DNA of 34,974 bases from Methylacidimicrobium tartarophylax (GTDB lineage Bacteria > Verrucomicrobiota > Verrucomicrobiia > Methylacidiphilales > Methylacidiphilaceae): positions 1-34,974 of the forward strand of contig NZ_CABFVA020000110.1 in NCBI RefSeq assembly GCF_902143375.2. Reading direction: 5' to 3'. The position numbers and the translations under genes are program-made. The notes beneath the pieces are model-generated. The model was not told the origin of the DNA. It made no database searches and worked only from the letters and a program-made list of their open reading frames with translations. This document shows positions 31,697-34,974 of the stretch, piece after piece (position 1 is the stretch's first letter; each line of letters opens with the position of its first letter).

Positions 31697-31880
31697 TAAT
31701 CTCCATGTCTCATAAAGGTTGTACACGAAGCGCGGCGAATTGGCCTGGAGGCAAGAGGGGACACAGGTGTCCCTCTGGGGTTGCATGACGACAGACTGCA
31801 AATAGGACAATCAAGCTCCAACGAAGCAGCCGGATCCGATGCGCAAGCCGCAGGACAACGCTTGTGAGACAGGCAAACTA
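31697..31880 (+). repeat. Dispersed inverted-repeat element, copy with a ~60-bp insert
   Basis: Left end ATGTCTCATAAAGGTTGTAC and right end CGCTTGTGAGACAGGCAAAC correspond to the ends of the 8647-8770 element. The interior GAAGCGCGGCGAATTGGCCT and GGAGGCAAG, then CCAACGAAGCAG, also aligns with it. Relative to that copy about 60 bp (31756-31817) are extra and include GGGGACACAGGTGTCCC, itself nearly palindromic. It separates the second methyltransferase from the nuclease gene, and the ATG at 31839 lies inside it. Confidence 0.6.
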
Positions 31881-33047
31881 AAGCGCGAGATAGCTTGGTT
31901 TTACAACCAGCCTTTAGCCATCCGGCTCGGTACTAAGTTACAGGGCGATGTGGATCGGATGGACAATGTCGGTCAATGCTGGGACACGCTCGATATTGCC
32001 GTGGCCTGGGTTCGTGAGTCCGGGATGAGACATCTCTCGGAACGGTTGGCAAGCTTTCTGCGAAACGGAGGGGAGCTCTCTGTGATCGTTGGTATCGATC
32101 TCGAGAACACGACGCGCGAGGGCTTGCAGGCGCTTCTCAACCTGGAGTGCTGCGGACAATGTGAGACGTTCGTGTACCATAATGAAGCGGGAAGTGTCTT
32201 CCACCCGAAGGTGTATCTTTTCCGCAATGAAGAGGAAGCGCGTCTCATCGTCGGATCGAACAACATTACGGAATCCGGTCTCTACGTCAATGTGGAAGCA
32301 GGCCTGCAGGTCGATGCCACAGCGGATGCAGAAGTAGTAGTCGAAGTGCAGAAAGCATTGTCCTCTTGGAAGGATACGACGAGCGGGCTGGCCAAGCGAC
32401 TGGACAAGGACTTTCTCGCCAATCTCGTGCGGGAAGGTTATGTGCCCGATGAGGCGGCAGCCAGAGAGAAAATCCGCCGTGAAAGCACCATCCGGCCGCG
32501 CAAGGGCGCGGCCGCCCTATTTGGGTCAAGGACCTTTGAGCCGCCGCCACCAATTCGCAGCGAAACTAGTCCAGTTGGTCCATCCGGTGTCCGGGCACTG
32601 CGGCCTTCCACTCCAACCCCGGTTATGTCCGCCGGGCAAATACCATCGGGAACAGTGCTATTGATGCGCCTTCGAAAGGCGTCAGCCACGGCGTCAGCCA
32701 CGGGTCGGCCAACCCAGACGCAGATTCCGTTTCGTGTGGTTAACACCTTTTTCAATGGAGCCACTGAGGTGCGAAGCATCCACTCCGGCGTCGCCCACGG
32801 CATACACGAGGCCTCGGCCCGAGGTAACCCTAATACGACCAAGCTCGAAATTCCGGAAATGCGAGATTTCGCGCAGCCCGTTGCACGCTTCGAAAAAACC
32901 TCCCAAGGAATTGTGTACGAAGCTTACGATGTAGATTCACCAAAAGGACATCAGATCATGGAGAGCCTTGAGGAAGGAAGAAATGACGGCTCAACCCAAT
33001 TGTCGATAGGAAACCCTGAACGCGCAACCTGGTGGCGCTTTATTTGA
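31839..33047 (+). CDS. PLD-fold restriction-type nuclease
   Basis: 402 residues. The phospholipase-D-type catalytic motif is FHPKVYLFRNEEEARLIVGSNNITESGLY (HxK ... GSxN), preceded by DIAVAWVRESGMRHLSERLASFLRNGGELSVIVGID. Metal-independent PLD nucleases of this kind occur as restriction endonucleases (BfiI, NgoFVII) and in defence islands. The central part has a Pro/Ser-rich linker (EPPPPIRSETSPVGPSG, RPSTPTP), and the C-terminal ~130 residues (IPFRVVNTFFNGATEVRSIHSG ... ATWWRFI) may be the DNA-recognition domain. The first ~16 residues come from the inverted-repeat element, so the native start may be lost. The two upstream methyltransferases make a restriction-modification cassette likely. 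Confidence 0.8.
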   Translation: MRKPQDNACETGKLKREIAWFYNQPLAIRLGTKLQGDVDRMDNVGQCWDTLDIAVAWVRESGMRHLSERLASFLRNGGELSVIVGIDLENTTREGLQALLNLECCGQCETFVYHNEAGSVFHPKVYLFRNEEEARLIVGSNNITESGLYVNVEAGLQVDATADAEVVVEVQKALSSWKDTTSGLAKRLDKDFLANLVREGYVPDEAAAREKIRRESTIRPRKGAAALFGSRTFEPPPPIRSETSPVGPSGVRALRPSTPTPVMSAGQIPSGTVLLMRLRKASATASATGRPTQTQIPFRVVNTFFNGATEVRSIHSGVAHGIHEASARGNPNTTKLEIPEMRDFAQPVARFEKTSQGIVYEAYDVDSPKGHQIMESLEEGRNDGSTQLSIGNPERATWWRFI

Positions 33048-33054
33048 GGATCGG

Positions 33055-33066
33055 GCTCACGTGAGC
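33055..33066. other. Perfect 12-bp palindrome downstream of the nuclease gene
   Basis: GCTCACGTGAGC, 8 bp after the nuclease stop. No T-run follows, so it is not an obvious intrinsic terminator; it may be a protein-binding site or chance. Confidence 0.3.
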
Positions 33067-33104
33067 AGTCCTGATCTTTATAGGGCTATAGCGTAGACAC
33101 ATAA

Positions 33105-33161
33105 CGGATCTTCCGCATGCGCCGTGACCAAGGTGCATCATCCATTGGAGAGGGAATCGCC
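33105..33161 (+). repeat. Direct repeat, copy 1 (about 76% identical to 34735-34791)
   Basis: Shares CTTCCGC, TGCGCCGTG, AGG, GCATC and TGG-GAGGGA in the same order and spacing with the stretch at 34735-34791. The ATG at 33117 and the first ~15 codons of the YwgA-like gene lie in it, so that N-terminus may not be native. Confidence 0.45.
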
Positions 33162-33650
33162 TCGCCCGGTAACTATTGCTCCAGGCGGAAGCACTCGGTT
33201 CGGCTGCTCATCCTGACACTGCTGGCAGAAAAGGAAAAACGGGTAAGTTGGACCGCAGTGGAGGTACCGGTGACGGCGCTGGCGAAGAATGAATTTCTTC
33301 TCCAGATGAAGGACAACGCCGCGGGTAGGCTTATCTACTACTTCATCGCCTACCATTATGGCCCGTTCGCCAAGGAACCCTACGACGATCTCCAAGCGCA
33401 ACAAGGAAAGGGCTTGGTGCGCATGGAGAGCGATCCGGAGGAGGACAAGACAAAGATCATTCTGTTCGATCCGGCGAAGGCCCAGGAGGCACTCTCCGAG
33501 ATACCCGAGGATCTTAAAAGTACTCGACAATGATCATCGATACCTACGGCAATCTCGAGGCCAACGTGCTGCTCCGGCGCTGTGTGCGAGAGGTATCCGG
33601 ACTACGCTCGCGATAGCTGGCTGAAGCGGAGGGGTCCAACTGCAGGATGA
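33117..33650 (+). pseudogene. YwgA-like gene with two compensating frameshifts
   Basis: Frame one gives residues up to EIPEDLKSTRQ-stop at 33533, containing LIYYFIAYHYGPFAKEPYDDLQAQQGKGLVRME, similar to the YGPFS-type core of YwgA/DUF4065-like proteins. The protein-like sequence continues in another frame as MIIDTYGNLEANVLLR (from 33530), then returns to frame one near 33579 as AVCERYPDYARDSWLKRRGPTAG, stopping at 33648-33650. Together IIDTYGNLEANVLL plus AVCERYPDYARDS matches the usual C-terminal pattern of this family. The restored stop overlaps the ATG of the DUF3644 gene (ATGA), showing the two were one coupled operon. Either the gene is broken or two sequence errors are present. Family assignment is moderate. 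Confidence 0.6.
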
Positions 33651-34606
33651 AGTCACACTCCCGCAAACTCCTAGACTGTTCCGTTGCTGCGATGGTGGCT
33701 GCGATTGACGTGTACAACAAACCCGATTTCCGCTATCGGGCCGAATCCTTCACAATCCTGGCTCTGAACGCCTGGGAGCTTTTGCTCAAATCCAAGTGGC
33801 TGGTGGGAAACGGGAATCGTCTTAGCAGCCTTTATGTCCGCGAAGGCGGAGGCCGCAAGCGGCCGCGCTACAAGCGAACGCGCTCAAGAAGCCCCTTCAC
33901 CCATAGCGTGGACTATCTTGCTAAGAAGCTCACAGAGATGAAGGTCATGAACGAGGCTTGTAGCAAGAATTTGGAAGCTCTTGCTGAACTTCGAAATACA
34001 GTGGTTCATTTCTACCACAAAAGCCCCCAACTTGCGGAGCGAGTTCAGGAGATCGGGATGGCGACCGTCAAGAACTTCGCCTCAGCTGCGCAGGACTGGT
34101 TCGAGGAGGATCTTTCCTGGTTCAACTTTTACCTCATGCCGCTTTCGTTTGTGACTCCGCCCTCGGCAACGGAGGTAGTCGAGCTCAATAAGGAAGAAAA
34201 GAACTTCTTACGCTATGTGAAGAGCCTTGATGATCAATATGCTGACCCCAACGCTCGGTACTCGGTATCGATCAATGTCGAGGTCCACTTCGTGCGTTCG
34301 AAGTCGGTAGCAGCAACGCCGGTTCGAGTCACAAACGATCCCACCGCCACGGAGGTGCGGCTAACCGAGGAGCAAATCAGCGAGCGATATCCGTGGGATT
34401 ACCGCAAATTGAGCGATGAGTGTCGGAAGCTCTACTCCGGCTTTAAGGTCGATCGGCGATATCACGAGCTTCGTCGTGAATTAGAGCGTGACACACGATT
34501 TGCGCATGTTCGCCGCCTCGACCCTCGAAAAGCCAAGTCATCGAAAAAGACGTTCTACAGCCCGGCAATACTGCAAGAGTTTGATAAGACGTACAAAACG
34601 ATCTGA
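33647..34606 (+). CDS. DUF3644 domain protein
   Basis: 319 residues. The N-terminal ~190 residues match DUF3644: LLDCSVAAMVAAIDVYNKPDFRYRAESFTILALNAWELLLKSKWL, then LAKKLTEMKVMNEACSKNLEALAELRNTVVHFYHKSP. The C-terminal part PWDYRKLSDECRKLYSGFKVDRRYHELRRELERD, ending KKTFYSPAILQEFDKTYKTI, resembles a helical DNA- or partner-binding module. DUF3644 proteins are frequent in defence islands but their biochemical activity is not known to me. The internal AWELLLKS and RNTVVHF motifs recall HEPN-like helical folds, which include RNases; this is a structural guess. Coupled to the YwgA-like gene by a start/stop overlap. Confidence 0.75.
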   Translation: MKSHSRKLLDCSVAAMVAAIDVYNKPDFRYRAESFTILALNAWELLLKSKWLVGNGNRLSSLYVREGGGRKRPRYKRTRSRSPFTHSVDYLAKKLTEMKVMNEACSKNLEALAELRNTVVHFYHKSPQLAERVQEIGMATVKNFASAAQDWFEEDLSWFNFYLMPLSFVTPPSATEVVELNKEEKNFLRYVKSLDDQYADPNARYSVSINVEVHFVRSKSVAATPVRVTNDPTATEVRLTEEQISERYPWDYRKLSDECRKLYSGFKVDRRYHELRRELERDTRFAHVRRLDPRKAKSSKKTFYSPAILQEFDKTYKTI

Positions 34607-34608
34607 GC

Positions 34609-34734
34609 ATCGGCGTGGTCTGGCACACGCAGGACTTGAGCAAGAGCTTGATGATGGTCTTCTCTGCGGGACAGATCATCCGGCACCCAGAGGTGGAGAA
34701 CCGGACAATTCCAACTTTGCGACCGTCAACCTAG
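34609..34734 (+). pseudogene. hsdR: Remnant of type I restriction enzyme HsdR (motor domain)
   Basis: The frame after the DUF3644 stop reads IGVVWHTQDLSKSLMMVFSA and continues GQIIRHPEVENRTIPTL before a TAG. Intact HsdR proteins have GVVWHTQGSGKSLTMVFxAxKIIRHPEMENPT at the Walker A of the translocase. Only about 40 residues remain and the Walker A GSGKS is changed to DLSKS, so this is a dead fragment. No start codon or further HsdR sequence is visible on either side. Confidence 0.75.
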
Positions 34735-34791
34735 CCGAACTTCCGCGTGCGCCGTGGGAAGGGAGCATCGTCCAGTGGGGAGGGAGTTATC
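34735..34791 (+). repeat. Direct repeat, copy 2
   Basis: Partner of 33105-33161, beginning directly after the HsdR remnant stop. An internal echo, CCGAACTTCCG, is repeated about 50 bp downstream. Confidence 0.4.
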
Positions 34792-34854
34792 CGAACTTCC
34801 GTCGCGTGGTATCGCAAGTGCTTGCAGCAGAACATTATTACTTTTTCGTTCTGC

Positions 34855-34974
34855 CTACACGGCCCATTTGGGCGGGCGGACGAAGAGCGGGAGCAAGTCG
34901 AGCTTTTGGAGCAGTGCGTTGATGTCGGCGGGGATCTTGGAGAAGAACCCGATCAAAGGCCGTCCGTTCGGGGC
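34855..34974 (-). CDS. C-terminal end of an unidentified protein (window edge)
   Basis: Thirty-nine codons on the minus strand ending in TAG (34855-34857): NGRPLIGFFSKIPADINALL followed by QKLDLLPLFVRPPKWAV. The composition is protein-like and it runs off the right edge. It could be the C-terminus of an insertion-sequence transposase or another cargo gene; I cannot identify it. Opposite orientation to the rest of the cargo. Confidence 0.4.
   Translation of the reverse strand, partial: APNGRPLIGFFSKIPADINALLQKLDLLPLFVRPPKWAV

Larger units (their letters stand above)
22022..34974 (+). mobile_element. Tn7-like transposon (Tn6022-like layout) in comM, left part
   Basis: The element starts with TGTCATTTTTGGCAATCAC at 22022, immediately after five C bases of comM (possible 5-bp target duplication). 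It carries a presumed TnsB-site array, then tnsA, tnsB, tnsC, tniQ and a zinc-ribbon gene with overlapping start/stop codons, then cargo of restriction and defence type. Tn7-like elements that use comM/yifB as attachment site are known, best in Acinetobacter (AbaR/Tn6022 with tniC-A-B-D-E). No inverted copy of the end motifs is recognisable before 34974, so the right end is either outside or too diverged, and the exact extent of cargo is uncertain. At least 12.9 kb if all remaining sequence belongs to it. Confidence 0.88.

Noticed and set aside
32875-32895. CGTTGCACGCTTCG as an inverted TnsB site marking the transposon right end
   Set aside because: Only partly fits the reverse of the end motif, stands alone and lies within the nuclease coding sequence.
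22022-34974. CRISPR array or Cas genes associated with the Tn7-like element (CAST)
   Set aside because: No regularly spaced direct repeats and no Cas12k, Cas5-8 or Cas6-like proteins are visible in the window.

Overview
This is a GC-rich bacterial chromosome segment. Menaquinone genes of the futalosine route, C5-pathway heme synthesis (hemL), a folP-cdaA-small CdaR-like-glmM cluster and an S55 peptidase beside a beta-propeller protein fit a Verrucomicrobiota-type bacterium, possibly an acidophilic methanotroph of the Methylacidiphilaceae. That placement is inferred from gene content and was not tested by any search.

Positions 1-22021 are ordinary chromosome. Left to right they hold: the start of a DHA2 drug-efflux transporter; a SixA-like phosphatase with altered phosphate-binding residues; a stand-alone 5'-3' exonuclease; tRNA-Asn(GTT); two unrecognised proteins; a tightly overlapped quinone operon (ubiX-type flavin prenyltransferase, UbiA-type prenyltransferase, mqnE); ftsH; a leftward operon (hemL, S55 peptidase, di-heme cytochrome c peroxidase, secreted beta-propeller protein); a rightward operon (polX, folP, cdaA, a 45-residue CdaR-like membrane stub, glmM); a LolA-like lipoprotein-sorting protein; and the 3' half of comM.

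At 22022 comM is cut by a Tn7-like transposon. Its left end starts TGTCA and carries four copies of a ~15-bp motif (consensus GCAATcRnTGCAACG), presumed TnsB-binding sites; the third and fourth overlap the start of tnsA. Five genes with overlapping start and stop codons follow: tnsA, tnsB (DD35E), a short tnsC, tniQ, and a 472-residue protein with about twelve CxxC pairs. The five-gene layout and the comM target recall the tniCABDE elements (Tn6022/AbaR) of Acinetobacter. The right end is not in the window.

The visible cargo (about 28.1-34.97 kb) is a partly decayed defence island: a frameshifted small gene, two DNA methyltransferases, a PLD-fold restriction-type nuclease, a YwgA-like gene broken by two compensating frameshifts but still start/stop-coupled to a DUF3644 gene, a remnant of a type I restriction HsdR, and the C-terminus of an unidentified protein at the window edge.

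A dispersed inverted-repeat element (ends close to TGTGAGACAGGCAGGCTAA) occurs at three places, one of them inside the transposon cargo where it appears to supply the start of the nuclease gene.
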